The notes: generated by a model from the sequence alone, not told the origin. Shown: positions 1 to 11,600, counted from the first letter of the stretch. The stretch is 64,000 nt of DNA from Congeria kusceri (GCA_027627225.1 CM051034.1:5127858-5191857), one strand, 5' to 3'. Translations and numbers: made by a program.

Positions 1-1715
1 ATTTAAGTAGTCGAAAACAGCAAGTTTTTGTCGGGGATTCTACTTCTCAGGCGCTAGAAATAAACGCTGGTGTTCCTCAAGGCTCTGTCCTTGGTCCTCT
101 ATTTTTTCTTGTTTATGTAAACGATATTGTACAAAACCTTCAAAGTATCTCTCGTCTGTTTGCAGACGACACATCCCTTTCATATACTTGTTCAAATTCG
201 ACCGAACTTGAAATGGTACTCAACCATGATTTAAGTGTTATTAACACCTGGGCAAAAAGATGGCTTGTAGACTTTAATCCACAAAAAACCGAGGCAATTC
301 TATTCACAACACAATCATCCATTCCCCTCCCACATCTTGTTTTTAATAATGTGCCTGTTCAATTTGTTGAAAATCACAAACATCTTGGTCTCACATTCAG
401 CGCTAATGGTAAATGGCACGATCATGTCTCAAGTTTAGTCAAATCATCATCAAAAGTGCTTGGCATCATGCGCAAACTAAAATACATGATCTCTAGAAAG
501 ACGTTGAACCAAATTTATATTTCACATTTAAGACCACTATTAGAGTACGCATGTGTCGTTTGGGATGGTTGTGAAATGTACGAAAAAGAAAGTTTAGAAA
601 AAATTCAGAACGAAGCGGCTAGAATAGTAACCGGGCTTACAAAATCTGTTTCCTTGACTAATTTGTATTCTGAAATTAGCTGGCATAGGTTATCAGAACG
701 TCGAAAATATATTAAACTAACTTATATGTACAAATTACATAATGGTCTATGTCCCAGTTACTTAATGAATTTATTACCAGAAACTGTTTTTCAACAATCT
801 ACTAGAAATCTTAGAAATGCAAACGATTATGTTATAGTATCAAGACGCACCGAACTCTATTCGCGATCTTTCATACCGTCGGCTATCGACCTATGGAACA
901 ATTTAAATAATGAAATTAAAACGTGTACTTCTCTCTTGCAATTCAAAACCGCTTTAAAACAATTAATGTTAAGAAATCGCGAAACACCAGCATATTACTT
1001 CGTTGGTGATAGAAAAACATCAATTATACACGCCAGACTAAGAAATAATTGTAGCAACTTAAAACTACACTTATATAACAACAAATTGGAACCTTCGCCT
1101 TTATGTATTTGTGGTGAAGTTGAATCGGTTTACCACTTCTTTTTTACTTGCTCACTATTTACTGCACAACGTACAACTTTTTTCGCTACGTTACAATCTA
1201 TAGAACCATTAAACTGTGATACTATTCTTTTTGGTAATAGTAGTTTTGATCATGATGCAAACTGCAAAATTTTTCTAAATGTCCAACAATTTATTAAGAC
1301 GACAAAGCGTTTTTCATAATCTTGCAGTAGTTAAAGCTTGACTTGTTATATGCTGGACAGGACTCGTTTTGTTTTGTTTGTTTTTTTTGTTTTTTTTTTG
1401 TTTTCCCCCCAATTTAGTTTGCCTTTCATGATTATTAATTTCTCGTACATTTTATTAGATTGCTTTTCTTTTTATTTCCTATTCATATATGTTTATTTTC
1501 ATATTTGAGCGTACTTGTGACTCGTTCAAAATTACATACATCGCCCGAAACACGTAATTAAATCACACAGGGAAAGACCACATATAATGTTGTTAGAACT
1601 TTAGGTCCTACCCTTTTTTCATATGAATGTATCGATAAATAATTTATGTATGTATAAATGTCATTTGTACTTGTACTTCAATATGAAAATAAAATATGTT
1701 TAAATTAAATTAAAT
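1..1715 (+). mobile_element. 3' part of a non-LTR (LINE) retrotransposon
   Basis: The reverse transcriptase frame is open from base 3 at the window edge to the stop at 1317-1319. It is followed by about 400 bases of AT-rich 3' untranslated sequence ending near 1690-1715 in a degenerate run of TTAAA/TAAAT repeats, which fits a LINE 3' tail. The 5' end lies outside the window. The exact 3' boundary is a guess because no target-site duplication can be tested with only one end visible. Confidence 0.8.
3..1319 (+). CDS. LINE reverse transcriptase, C-terminal portion (Jockey/CR1/Rex-like group)
   Basis: The open frame gives the RT block GVPQGSVLGPLFFLVYVNDI near residues 22-41, then the catalytic FADD box (RLFADDTSL), the WAKRWLVDFNPQKTE block and HLGLTFSANGKWHDH, in the order usual for non-LTR reverse transcriptases. 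Downstream is the thumb-like SRKTLNQIYISHLRPLLEYA segment. Near the C-terminus is a Cys/His knuckle, SPLCICGEVESVYHFFFTC, of the kind seen at the end of many animal LINE ORF2 proteins. The endonuclease and first RT blocks are missing because the window starts inside the element. The visible 438 codons are intact with no frameshift or stop, so this copy may be young. No internal start is meaningful: the ATG at 213 is an ordinary methionine inside the RT domain. Clade assignment is inference. Confidence 0.9.
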   Translation, partial: LSSRKQQVFVGDSTSQALEINAGVPQGSVLGPLFFLVYVNDIVQNLQSISRLFADDTSLSYTCSNSTELEMVLNHDLSVINTWAKRWLVDFNPQKTEAILFTTQSSIPLPHLVFNNVPVQFVENHKHLGLTFSANGKWHDHVSSLVKSSSKVLGIMRKLKYMISRKTLNQIYISHLRPLLEYACVVWDGCEMYEKESLEKIQNEAARIVTGLTKSVSLTNLYSEISWHRLSERRKYIKLTYMYKLHNGLCPSYLMNLLPETVFQQSTRNLRNANDYVIVSRRTELYSRSFIPSAIDLWNNLNNEIKTCTSLLQFKTALKQLMLRNRETPAYYFVGDRKTSIIHARLRNNCSNLKLHLYNNKLEPSPLCICGEVESVYHFFFTCSLFTAQRTTFFATLQSIEPLNCDTILFGNSSFDHDANCKIFLNVQQFIKTTKRFS

Positions 1716-2431
1716 AATAATTAGTTTCAATATACCTAAATCCAGTAATTATTTATTAATATTGCTTGAGATTGTTTTGATATCGACAATAATCAGCAAT
1801 GCTATAGTGGAATTTCGCCCCATGGAATTACGCGTGTTACGTGAAGAATTGCACATTTTATGAAGTTTCTTGATCGCTAAAAGCGCATTTTTGCATGAAC
1901 GCTTGGTATGTCCCTCCGTTCCTGCAAAAAGGGTGTGGGAAGAGGGGGAATTCGAAATAACAGCGTTACCTTGTATACATTTTTTTCCTGACTATTAAAA
2001 ATTGTCGCGTGGTCTTACGCTGTCGGGGAAAACAGATGGAAATTGCGCCTGTCCACTACAGTGACCACTACAAATATACACCCAGTATTGCCACGTAGAG
2101 TATAACGAGTGGTCAGGGGAAAATGAGCTCAATATTGGATTCCTGGTGACCTGGACAACAGCCATATTATCAGTAGGCGTCGGTTATTGGTCATATGTCT
2201 TTAGAAAATCGTTAATTAATGCGAGGTAGAAAGAGTAGGGGGTGATATACTTCTACAATGCGGGGCCTCAAAGGAATGTCATACGTCAAAATTATAAAAC
2301 AATTACAAAATTAACGAAACGTGTGATAAAATAAATATAATTATTGCGCATTTACTGTCAAACAAATACATAAACATAATTTTGATATTGTTAAAACAAC
2401 CCAAATCAATCATATACCGTTTAAAAACAAG
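1716..2431. other. Stretch without recognised gene
   Basis: AT-rich sequence. I see no open frame with family features, no TIR and no tandem repeat here. Confidence 0.5.
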
Positions 2432-2666
2432 TGGTTGATGCGTGTCGTGGGTAAACCGGGCTTAATGCAGGTGCGTAAAGTGCGTCCGCACAGGCTAATC
2501 CGGAACGGCACTTACCGCCTACAGTGGAGTTATAGTTAGAAGAGACTTCCTTAAAACAAAAAATATCATAAAAGCGGAAAGTGCACTCCCGTGCAGTCCG
2601 CACAGGCTAACCCGGGACGACATTTTACGCACACGCATTAATCCCGGTTTTCCCACGACCCGCCTC
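2432..2666. mobile_element. Short inverted-repeat (MITE-like) element
   Basis: The left arm (TGCGTGTCGTGGGTAAACCGG, near 2438-2459) is matched in inverted orientation by the right arm (CCGGTTTTCCCACGACCCGC, near 2644-2663). Inside are further inverted blocks built on CCGCACAGGCTAA and TTTACGCAC/GCGTAAAGTG, so the whole 235 bases can fold back. GC content is well above the flanks. I recall very similar TGCGCACAGGCTAAT-type repeats as abundant in several bivalve genomes. There is no coding capacity. Confidence 0.65.
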
Positions 2667-3858
2667 ATTTATATACAGAAAATTGACCCTGCCGTTTAAA
2701 GTTGTTTACATTTTACATACAATTAGTACACATTGTTTCTACAATATGTTAATTAGGTATACATATAATGTTGACTTTGTCTACAAAGTGAAATCATTAT
2801 AGTCTTCACTTTCCTTGATCATTAGTATACATTCAGTTCATAATCTTATGCCTTTAAAGGGTATCTAAAAGTGAAATTTGCGCACACGTAGCCTTTATTT
2901 TCTGAAAATGAACGGGCCTTCTTGGTATATTTCTATCTTTCATTTTCAGTTTGATTTCACGCGGGTCCATTTTGTAGCGGACCTGTAAGCTACTTTTATA
3001 TACAAGACTCTAACATGTTTGTAAAAAAAAACGTGCCCTCAATGTTCTACTTTTCTTTAACTACTTATCTACATTATTATTTAAGATAGTTCATTCAACG
3101 CTTTATTGGTTGAGGTCTATTTTCGCTTTAATTCAACGTTCCATTGGTTGCGGTCTACTTTCGTTTTCAACTGACCTCTTATGAGACGCTGCGTTCACAT
3201 TTTGGGAGAATTTGTGGATTAAAAATAAACCATTTTGGAGTATGAAACGGCAATTATTACATTATATTATAATAACTTATTCTGAAGCGTATGTATTTTG
3301 TTGCATTATTCATAATAACTGATCAAAACACGCAAAATGCACAAGTTTGCTTAGATGATAATCTCATAAAACTGTTCACCATTAGAGTTTTGTAGTTAAA
3401 ATGAAAGAGAACTATTTTTCTAGTCCACACTGACAATTTGGTCTACATGAAATTGCATTATGATTTTAAAATAATAACATATTTGCAGAAGTTTTTAAAA
3501 ATACAAGTAAATCCGTTGTATTCTATATGAGCTCTGTAATCATCGAGAAATTTAACTACTTTATTCAATATTGACTCATAAATAAATATACTTGTATGCA
3601 TTCCTATAACAATATCCATTTATTTACACTGGCGTTTATTAACCTATGTATTGATAAACAACAACTACATACTGCACATACTGCGTGGGGAGCGTATTTT
3701 TAGGACTTTTAGCTGATCTATAAATATCAACCAATCATGTTCGCCCTTAAAGAAACAGCGGGTTTCCCGTAATATATAGTTCTTGTATCGAGACTTAACC
3801 AATAGAAGCATTTCATTAAGTCGATCAAAAACCGAACTCCCACAAATTTCGAAGTTGC
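2667..3858. other. Stretch without recognised gene (upstream of gene A)
   Basis: AT-rich, with no recognisable exon, hairpin or tandem repeat. An imperfect doubling of TTCAACGCTTTATTGGTTGAGGTCTA and TTCAACGTTCCATTGGTTGCGGTCTA-like sequence (about 3092-3160) is the only internal structure noticed. Distal regulatory DNA of gene A could lie here, but nothing shows it. Confidence 0.4.
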
Positions 3859-3865
3859 CATAAAA
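3859..3865 (+). promoter_or_regulatory. Possible TATA-like box of gene A
   Basis: CATAAAA lies 109 bases upstream of the inferred gene A start codon at 3968. The TATA boxes of genes B and C lie 122 and 155 bases upstream of theirs, so the spacing fits, but this motif is weaker. An AACCGAAC motif lies 24-32 bases further upstream. Confidence 0.35.
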
Positions 3866-3967
3866 CTGGCTACTCATCTATGGAATATCCGGAGAACTTT
3901 ACCTAATCCGCAGATAAATTGTAAGTATGGCCGTGTTAAGAATGATTTTGTTTAATACGTTGCAACC

Positions 3968-6900
3968 ATGTGGACCATTCTTAGTAAGTGCTAAATAGAT
4001 TTGTTCTGGATATTCATTTTTTTGAAACTTTAGTTAAGGAATACTTTTACGAATGCTTATTAAAAGTTAAAATAAGCGTGTACTATATGACATAAAATGC
4101 AAACATTTGCGTTTAGTTGTTATAAAATCCAGTTAATGCAACGTGCGACATTGGTGGTGGTGATGATGATCTATCGATGATGATGGTAATGGTGATATTG
4201 ATAAAGATGATTATGATGATGACGATGGTTTTCGTTGATGTTGATGATGATGCACGTTCTTTATGGACGATTATACTAATAATGCAGCAGCTGATGATGA
4301 TGATAATGATGATGATGGTGGTGGTGATGATGACGTTGTTGATGATTATGAATGATGATAATTATGTCGTTATTGCCGATGCTGTTGTTTGTTGCTTTAC
4401 TAATGATGTTGTGCATATGTGACTGCTGTTGCTGATGATGATGATGGTGAATGATGATGATGATGATAATGAATGATGATGATAATGATGATGATGATTG
4501 TGCTGTTGTTTCTGCTGCTGATGATGATGATATTCACATACATTATCAAAACTGCTATTGCTCATTAACTTAATGCATATGTATGTATTTGATTTCTGCA
4601 ATATCATGTTGTATATGTCAGTTAAGATATATTTTTTGATTTATCGTTGTTTATCGGCCAATAAACAACAATTTGGAGTTCTGATGCGTAGGAATTCAAC
4701 CACGAGGGCGTTAGCCCGAGTTGTTTAATAGGCTCGCATCAGAACGACAAAGAGTAGTTTATTGGCAGATAAACAACGATAATGCGAAAATTCGCTCAGA
4801 ATCGGGACTACTTTTTGCTTTGTTTGTTGGGTAGTTTAACAACGATAATTTTGTTCTTTGTCATGAGAATAATTAGCGAGTACCATGCAAGAATGTGTAG
4901 CAATAGCCATGTGACGTTATTCCCGATGTGGATATAACATCTCATATCATTGTTTTCAGAAACATTGGCGTGCGTAAGCGTGCTCCTGCTATCTATAGTG
5001 AAGGGTGGTGAATCGAAAAAGTTCAAGATCAGATTATCAAAGGAGTTGTGCAGATCGTGTTTCGGACAAGAAATATTTTCGGATAATAGTTCAGATATTC
5101 TGTCGGTGATCCGAGAGTTTAAGACTGCTGTAGCGGGGGATATTGTTGAAACTGGATATAAGATATCGGTGCTTTCAAACGACTTGGTAAGCATTGGATT
5201 TGTGCTTGAAATGAATGCATTTGGTAATATTAAAGTAAGGTAGTAAGTGAGTTCCCTTTTAAGTAAAGCACATCTATATAGGGAACCAAACTATAAATTT
5301 AAGTATGCTTTCAATTAAAGAAAATTGCCTGTAAGGATATATATTACAAGACTGTGATATAACTATTTACATTGACATACAAATTTAACTTTGACGGAAA
5401 TTTGTTTGAGGTATCGTTTTGAAAGGCAAATCACGTACCACCTAATTATTATCACAAAACACACCCACAGAAGTGTATCATGTATCAGCATTACTATGTG
5501 CATTCAGAACTGGACTACACAGCAAATCAAAAACAAAATTAATGCAAAACATGTAAAAAAAATAAAATAAATTTAAACACACACACAGACCCCCTGACTT
5601 ACAAAATTTCTTTAGACAAATTTACCATATTTCATTGAAATTCTACTCATATTGGGTATTTTATAGGATTTTATGAAGAAAAAGTTGTAGCCAAATGGAA
5701 ATTTCTTTAGCCACACACTGATATATTTAGCCATGGCTAATTTTTCGAATCGCAGAGTAAGCCCGAAAAAAACTTATGTATTGACAATAACACATTGATA
5801 GCTTCGAATAAATCATATAATTGTCTTTTTCGTACAGAAGTGCGTCTTTAACGAGGACGATGACGCGATATTCTTGTGCATTCCTGCCCTAGAAGACGCG
5901 GAATCAGACAAGAAAATACGACGACGACTGGCCCGAGACAATAACGTGGTAAGTCCGTACCTGTAGTTGCTATAGTACAAACCTAGCGCAACCTATTGTC
6001 CGGTTTGACACGTGACACAATTCGAAGTACGAACATACCAAAACCTATTGTCTAATTTGTCTGCGAGACACTTCGTAGTACGAACGTAGCACAACCAATT
6101 GTCCGGTATTGCCACGTGACACATTTTGTAGTACGACGCAGCAAAATGTATTGTCTAGTTTTGCCACGTGACACATTTTGTAGTACCAACGTAGCAAAAT
6201 ATATTGTCCAGTTTCGCCACGTGACACGTTTCGTACTACAAACGCAGCAAAATATACTGTCAAGTTTTGCCACGTGACACGTTTCGTAGTGCGAACTTAG
6301 CAAAACCTTTTGTCCAATTTGCCCGCGTACTACGTTTTGGACAAGTGGGTCGAAAAGGATCAGATATAAAAGATACTGTGTTAAATGCCTGGTGGTCGGT
6401 CTTGATAAATTGTACACCTTATATTCCAATCCATGGATATACACTAGCTGCTAATCTTTCACATTATTTACTTTTTAACCTAATTACTTTAGTTTGATAA
6501 TAGCAAAAGCCCGAGCACATGTCCTGGGTAGAACTAGTACTTTAGAAGAAATGACTTTAACATAATTGGTGCACGGATCGAAATCATAATCTATATTTAA
6601 AAAGTACCCACCCAATTTGATCGCACGTACCTTACTTTTCCTAATGTTCAGATTTATTTATTTTTCAGGAACGCCTGTTTCATAAAGAGTTCGCGGAACT
6701 GGTCTTGTTAGTCGGGTACCTTGAAGTTGTGCCGGACCTAATATCAAACGACTACGTTAAAAAAGTAGTCCAGGTAGATGAGAAAGTTCGAATTATAATG
6801 AGGGATATTCGCAACATTCTATGCAAACTTCATCAGTTTGGGCGGAGACTCGGCGTACCGGATATCCGGAAGAAATTATGCCGCTACAAGCGTAAAATTC

Positions 6901-7184
6901 GTCTGCCATACGAGTTCGAAAGAATCGATTACGCGCTGAAAATTGTCGCCCATGCGCAAAAAAAAATGCAGCGTGTGCGCGGGGTGTTCTACAAACTTTC
7001 GGCTGCGGCCGAAAAGTGCGAACTACTTTCTAGTTCGCGGACGCGGAGAGTTTTATCGTGTGCCCACGGGCGTACAAACGGGACGCAGAGTAAAATAAGG
7101 CGAAAAGCAGGAAACAAAGGCGGAAATCGAAAAGGAAGAAAACAGAGAAAACATTGTAAGACTGTGAATCGACGGAAATCCTGA
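3968..7184 (+). CDS. Gene A: secreted helical (cytokine-like) protein, 289 aa, four coding exons
   Basis: Coding exons are 3968-3983, 4960-5186, 5838-5948 and 6669-7184 (870 nt including stop). Every junction is GT-AG (donors GTAAGT, GTAAGC, GTAAGT; acceptors TTTTCAG, GTACAG, TTTTCAG), with phases 1, 0, 0. Exon 2 has no in-frame ATG between the preceding stop and its hydrophobic segment. The ATG at 3968 supplies it, giving a good signal peptide (MWTILKTLACVSVLLLSIV; cleavage probably near residue 22). Predicted layout: helix A about 49-80, linker 82-118 with C83-V-F and C95-I-P, helix B 119-143, helix C 150-177, helix D 201-235, then a strongly basic tail (about 240-289) holding R-T-R-R at 242-245, a minimal furin-type site. 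Possible N-glycans are N48-SS and N255-GT. It is a divergent paralogue of genes B and C. Function is unknown; a secreted ligand is inferred. The tail could instead suggest heparin binding or an antimicrobial role. Confidence 0.75.
4145..4535. repeat. Imperfect (TGA)n/(ATG)n microsatellite in intron 1 of gene A
   Basis: About 390 bases are dominated by TGATGA triplets interrupted by short unique pieces. Methionine/valine/aspartate-rich or histidine-rich open frames on either strand here are triplet artefacts, not genes. Confidence 0.9.
4639..4855. mobile_element. Nested-hairpin inverted-repeat element in gene A intron 1
   Basis: The left end reads TTATCGTTGTTTATCGGCC then AATAAACAAC. The right end (near 4766-4783) is its inverted copy, and each end is itself a small hairpin (GTTGTTTAT...ATAAACAAC). 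A second inverted pair, GTTCTGATGCG and CGCATCAGAAC, flanks a core with GAGGGCGTTAGCCCGAG. The following 60 bases (CGCTCAGAATCGGGACTACT... through the GTAGTTTAACAACGATAA hairpin) also recur next to the copies at 58347 and, inverted, at 16455 and 47418. Confidence 0.75.
5994..6335. repeat. About 6.5 copies of a 52-53 bp minisatellite carrying CACGTG, in gene A intron 3
   Basis: Units start ATTGTCC/T and run through GCCACGTGACAC, TTTCGTAGTACGAAC and GTAGCAAAA. The hexamer CACGTG occurs at 6009, 6113, 6165, 6218 and 6271, a 52-53 base spacing. Open frames on the minus strand here are repeat artefacts. Confidence 0.9.
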
Positions 7185-8160
7185 ACAGCATTGTTTTACT
7201 TTCTAGTCAGAAACAATGATTACTATAGAGCTCTTGGACAAAAGTACCGCATGAGGTTAGAGTAATTATGTATGCATGACTTGTGACACGTCATGCTCTT
7301 CACTGGAAGTTGTGATTATAACAATGAACAATATTTCCATATAGATGTGGACTGAACTGAACAAATGAAAGTAATATGCTGCTGTGAGCGGTTTGACTCA
7401 TATTGAACGGTTGAAAATGCACGAATTTGATTGGAGGATGCTTAAGATAGTTGAACAATAGTATGCCATATAGATCTGCAATAAAATTAACAAAGCGAGC
7501 AACTGAAAGTAGTATACACTCAACGAAACTTGGCTGGGATTGCGCAATTGCAACTAGCCTAATTCGTCCCTTGAAAGCCAGAACGGCTTATCAGCCTTTT
7601 TTATTCATATGCTGATAGGACCTTTTGGCTTTCGCTTTGACGCTATATACTTGGACTATGATCTAATGAGGCCATGGATTCTTACTTATATGTCGATTGA
7701 AAAGCGTATCCAAGATCAAGATGAAACAGTGATTATTTAGCAATCAATCCGTTGTTTCCCAGTATCAAAGTTTATGGAAAACAGTGATGCAAAACAGCGT
7801 GGTCCGAGTATCAAAGATAAGGTAAAAACAGTGATGATTTAGTGCGCAAACAATTGGTTCCAGTTTCGGACATGACAGAATCTGAAAATGAATAGGACAG
7901 GTCACTAATGGACAAAACTGTGTCGTGTAATTTCATTCCGATTTCGTTTAAATTGAATCAGGGTTTAAAGTAAATATGAGTGTTAATAATTTTAATAACT
8001 TTAATAACTTAAATATTTAGTTTATATATTTATAAATGCTTTCTACTCGTTAAATTCTCTTTCGTTTAACAGTACCATTGTTACTGGATGTTAACTATAG
8101 TTAATGACTTGAACTTTAATGCTATGTTAACTTCGTTTAGGTTTCAGAGGAATCAATAAA
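7185..8160 (+). other. Probable 3' untranslated and downstream region of gene A
   Basis: Possible poly(A) signals AATAAA lie at 7480-7485 and 8155-8160; which is used cannot be decided from sequence. An imperfect hairpin built on AAAGCC...GGCTTATCAGC and GCTGATA...GGCTTT spans about 7573-7633. ATTTA-containing stretches occur near 8010-8035, weaker than the AU-rich element of gene B. Confidence 0.4.
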
Positions 8161-8669
8161 GTTGTGTGGCATTTTAAATTATAAAGTGTTCTTTTCATTT
8201 TAAAAACACAGGTAAACATTGTATTTATTACGTGTAATTTACTTTACAGTTTTTCAGACTGTTGTCCATTGGCATTTTATCATTTTTGTATACAAAGATT
8301 GCATTTAGCCTAGATTTTAGATTATTATTATTATTACTGTTAATACATTGTAAATATTGTTTATATTGTAATTATTCCTGGGAGAGATGAATGTTTCATT
8401 ATAATGTGCAATATACATAATTTTGCTTATCTTCCGTGATCATGTATAACAGGACAAATCATGTATAACAGGACAAATCCAGTGTTATATAAATCCACGT
8501 ATATTAAAATCACATCATTTATAAAGTTACCAACTTTATTTACAAGAAAATCGCCTTGTTTTTCCGCGTACATTAACATCACATCATTTATCAAGTTTTC
8601 ATATTTATTTAAAACGAAAAAGTAAACATTCCTTTACATGTTTTGTTTTAATATTATTTAGAAAGTGTG

Positions 8670-8700
<31 letters not shown>

Positions 8701-8864
8701 TGAAAGAATTGGCATTAAGCAGGTTCTAATTTTAGTTTGATTCCTTTATGCATTCCTTGGTATGTGTTCCACTTATATTTTTGGGAATCTTGAAGTATGT
8801 ACGTGAATACACTGAACGAATTGCATTTACCATTTTAAAATATCACATCTTATGCCAAAAAAAT
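8161..8864. other. Stretch without recognised gene
   Basis: AT-rich. It contains a short (AT)n run near 8677-8700 and a small tandem duplication (ATCATGTATAACAGGACAA twice near 8440-8478). Nothing else is recognised. Confidence 0.5.
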
Positions 8865-9208
8865 TAATGGTTGGTTTCCGCTTACATCTCCAAAAAAATA
8901 TAGGAAGGGAGGTAAAATATAACTTTTTTCCTTTAATTTTTTTTTATTCGCCGCATATTAAACACAGAGTTTAAGTATATTGGACGGCATGTAAACTGTT
9001 TAAACACCTGGCAACACAGAAACTGTACTTTAACTATAAATCAGGTCATAGAAAAAGATTTATGGCAAGAAACTTATAATATAAATGCAAACTACTCTTT
9101 TTTCCCGAAAATGAGAAAAAAGTTAATGATTGTCTAAGCAAACAAAACTTTTAGGTTCGGCGGAAAAAACGGGAGGGGGGGGGTCAATTAAGCGGAAACC
9201 AACACTTT
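8865..9208. mobile_element. Short TIR element (GGTTGGTTTCCGCTTA termini)
   Basis: GGTTGGTTTCCGCTTA near 8869-8884 is matched by TAAGCGGAAACCAACAC near 9189-9206 in inverted orientation. Related end sequences appear near 47775, 49000 and 56570, suggesting a dispersed family. It is non-coding. Confidence 0.6.
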
Positions 9209-10065
9209 TTTACGCCTTATAGATTTAATACATTTGAGTTCGTCGGTGTTTTGTGCACATATATGTATATTTATTTGGTTGTGTAAAATAGATCTGTGGT
9301 CCCCGTTTTGACAATGCATTTATAATTTATTTATTGTTGTATTTTATAGCATACTGTTTGTTTGGTTTTATGGAATATCTGTATACGTCCAATTCGAAAC
9401 AACAAACTAATTATATTATGTGTACTTTTGTACAATAAAAGACATTCCGTGCTATATTTAGCTACACGTTGCCCTTCGTTATTGTATTATTGTGTTTTTA
9501 TTGATTAAAGATATGTTTATTTGCAAACACTTTCTTGGTTATGTTCCTTCGCCGTGACCCTTTTGTTATCACTTGGTCTTATATAAGAAACCCTAAAACA
9601 GCATCAGTGAATTTAACATGATATTATTAGTGTTACTGTTCAATAAAATCGCGTACTTAGTGGTCAATAAGGTTTATTATAAATTAAACAATTATCTATC
9701 CCTTTAAATTTTGTACACTGCATTAGTGCTATGGGTTTTTTTCAGATAAAGACTATGGGCTTGTGGGATGCACATATATATCAAATCATTGCATTTTTGC
9801 CTGTTAAATGGTATTAATTCCGAGTAACGTACGAGCACTTCATTCGTCAAAGAATTCTTAATACCCCAATCACATTTATTCGGAATCGGCAGGAATAAGA
9901 CAGAACCAGTCGGAAAGATCAAACAAGCTCAATTCTAGCCTCATTCCACCTACTTCGAATTTCAAGGAATGTAGCAGGAATTTTCATTCTGATGACATTC
10001 TGGATCATTCCGCCTCTAGTGTAATGGGGGTATAATAATCCAGAGTGTATATCACAATTCTACCT
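9209..10065. other. Stretch without recognised gene
   Basis: AT-rich with no supported exon. It ends in sequence rich in GGAAT/ATTCC words (about 9870-10015) that can pair imperfectly, of uncertain nature. Confidence 0.45.
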
Positions 10066-11600
10066 TTGAGAGAAACGTCTGGATCCGAGGAAATCTGTAT
10101 AACTCTATAATGCAACGTTAATTAACCTTTCGCCGTCAACAAACGTCAGGATACTACCGTTGAGAGAAACGCCGGGATCCGAGGAAATCCAAATAACGCT
10201 GTGACACAACGTTAACTGCATCATATTTCACTGCATCATATTTCGTAACGCAAAATACGTCACGATTCTAACGTTAAGCTAAATGTTGGGATCCAAGGTA
10301 ATAAAGTTATGACCCAAGGTTTATTTCCATCATATTTCATCATCACGCATTACACGTCACGATACTTGCGTTAAGAGAAACGTTGGGATCCAATGTGATC
10401 AAAAATAACGCTATGATCCAAGGTTAATTTCCATCATATTTCATCATCACGCATTACATATGACGATACTTGCGTATAAAGAAACGCTGGGATCCAAGGT
10501 AATCCAAATAACGAAAAGCTATGATGCAATGTAAACCGTATTATATTTCATCATCTCGAAACAATGCACGTCATGATAAATTTGGAATAAATTGAGATAA
10601 ATTTGGAATTCAATGTGATCGAAATAACGCTTTGACGCAAGGTTTATTTACATCATCTTCATCAAACACCATACGTCAGAATTCTAACGTCGAGACAAAC
10701 GTTGGTATCCGAGGAAATCCAAATAAAAATTGCAATCACCGCTTATTGACCTTTCGTTATGCAACTCAGGTCACGCATCTAATATTGAGGAAAACGCTGG
10801 GATCCGAGCTATCATCTTTTGTCACGAATCATACATCACAACTCTGACCTTGGTATAAACGCTGGGATACGACCTATCAAGAACCGGCCTCATGTTTCGT
10901 CATCAATACGTCACAACTCTGACCTTGATATAAACACTGGGATCCGAGTTATCATGCACCGTCCTCATCTTTCGTCACGCATCATATGTCATAACTATGA
11001 CCTTGATATAAACGTTGGGATTCGAGCTATCACGCAATGGTTATTGGCCTCATCTGTCGTCACGCATCATACGTCATAACTATGACCTTGACGTAAACGT
11101 TGGGAACCGAACTATCCCGCAATGGTTATTGGCCTCATCTTTCGTCACGCATCATACGTCATAACTCTGACCTTGATATAAACGTTGGGAACCGAGCTAT
11201 CACGCAATGGTTATTGGCCTCATCTTTCGTCACGCATCATTCGTCATATCTCTGACCTTGGTATAAACGCTGGGATCCGACCTTTCAAGCACCGGCCTCA
11301 TATTTCGTCATCAATACGTCACAACTCTGACCTAGATATAAACGCTGGGAACCGAGTTATCGAGCAACGGCCTCATCTTTCGTCACGCATCATACGTCAT
11401 AACTATGACATTGACGTAAACGTTGGGATCCGAACTATCACGCAATGGTTATTGCCCTTATCTTTCGTCAAGCATCATACGTCATATCTCTGACCTTGAT
11501 ATAAAAGTTGGGATCCGAGCCATCAAGCAATATTTGTGTGTTTGTCTCACATTTCATCAGACACCATACGCTATATCTCTATAGTCTTGAATATAAAACT
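10066..11600. repeat. Minisatellite block Y (original copy), about 85-bp unit
   Basis: Degenerate units share GGGATCCGAG, TAAACGTTGGGA, TCGTCACGCATCATACGTCA and TCTGACCTTGATATAAACG. In the best-preserved part CGTCACGC recurs at 11058, 11143 and 11228, an 85-base period. Bases 10266-11567 are almost identical to the segment inserted in each unit of the downstream 4-kb array. Open frames reading repeated SSRIIRHNSDLDINVGIR-type peptides follow the repeat and lack any coding signature. Confidence 0.85.

Noticed and set aside
6045..6444. Minus-strand open frames with repeated CHVAKLDNTFC peptides
   Set aside because: Produced by the 52-53 bp minisatellite inside gene A intron 3.
10632..11493. 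Repeated open frames with IIRHNSDLDINVGIR-like peptides, here and in each array unit
   Set aside because: They follow an 85-bp minisatellite, change frame between units and show no start, signal peptide or domain. Similar lengths in the array reflect recent DNA duplication.
10066..11600. CRISPR-like pattern of repeats and variable spacers
   Set aside because: Units vary throughout with no invariant repeat and unique spacer, no cas genes are present, and the genome is eukaryotic.
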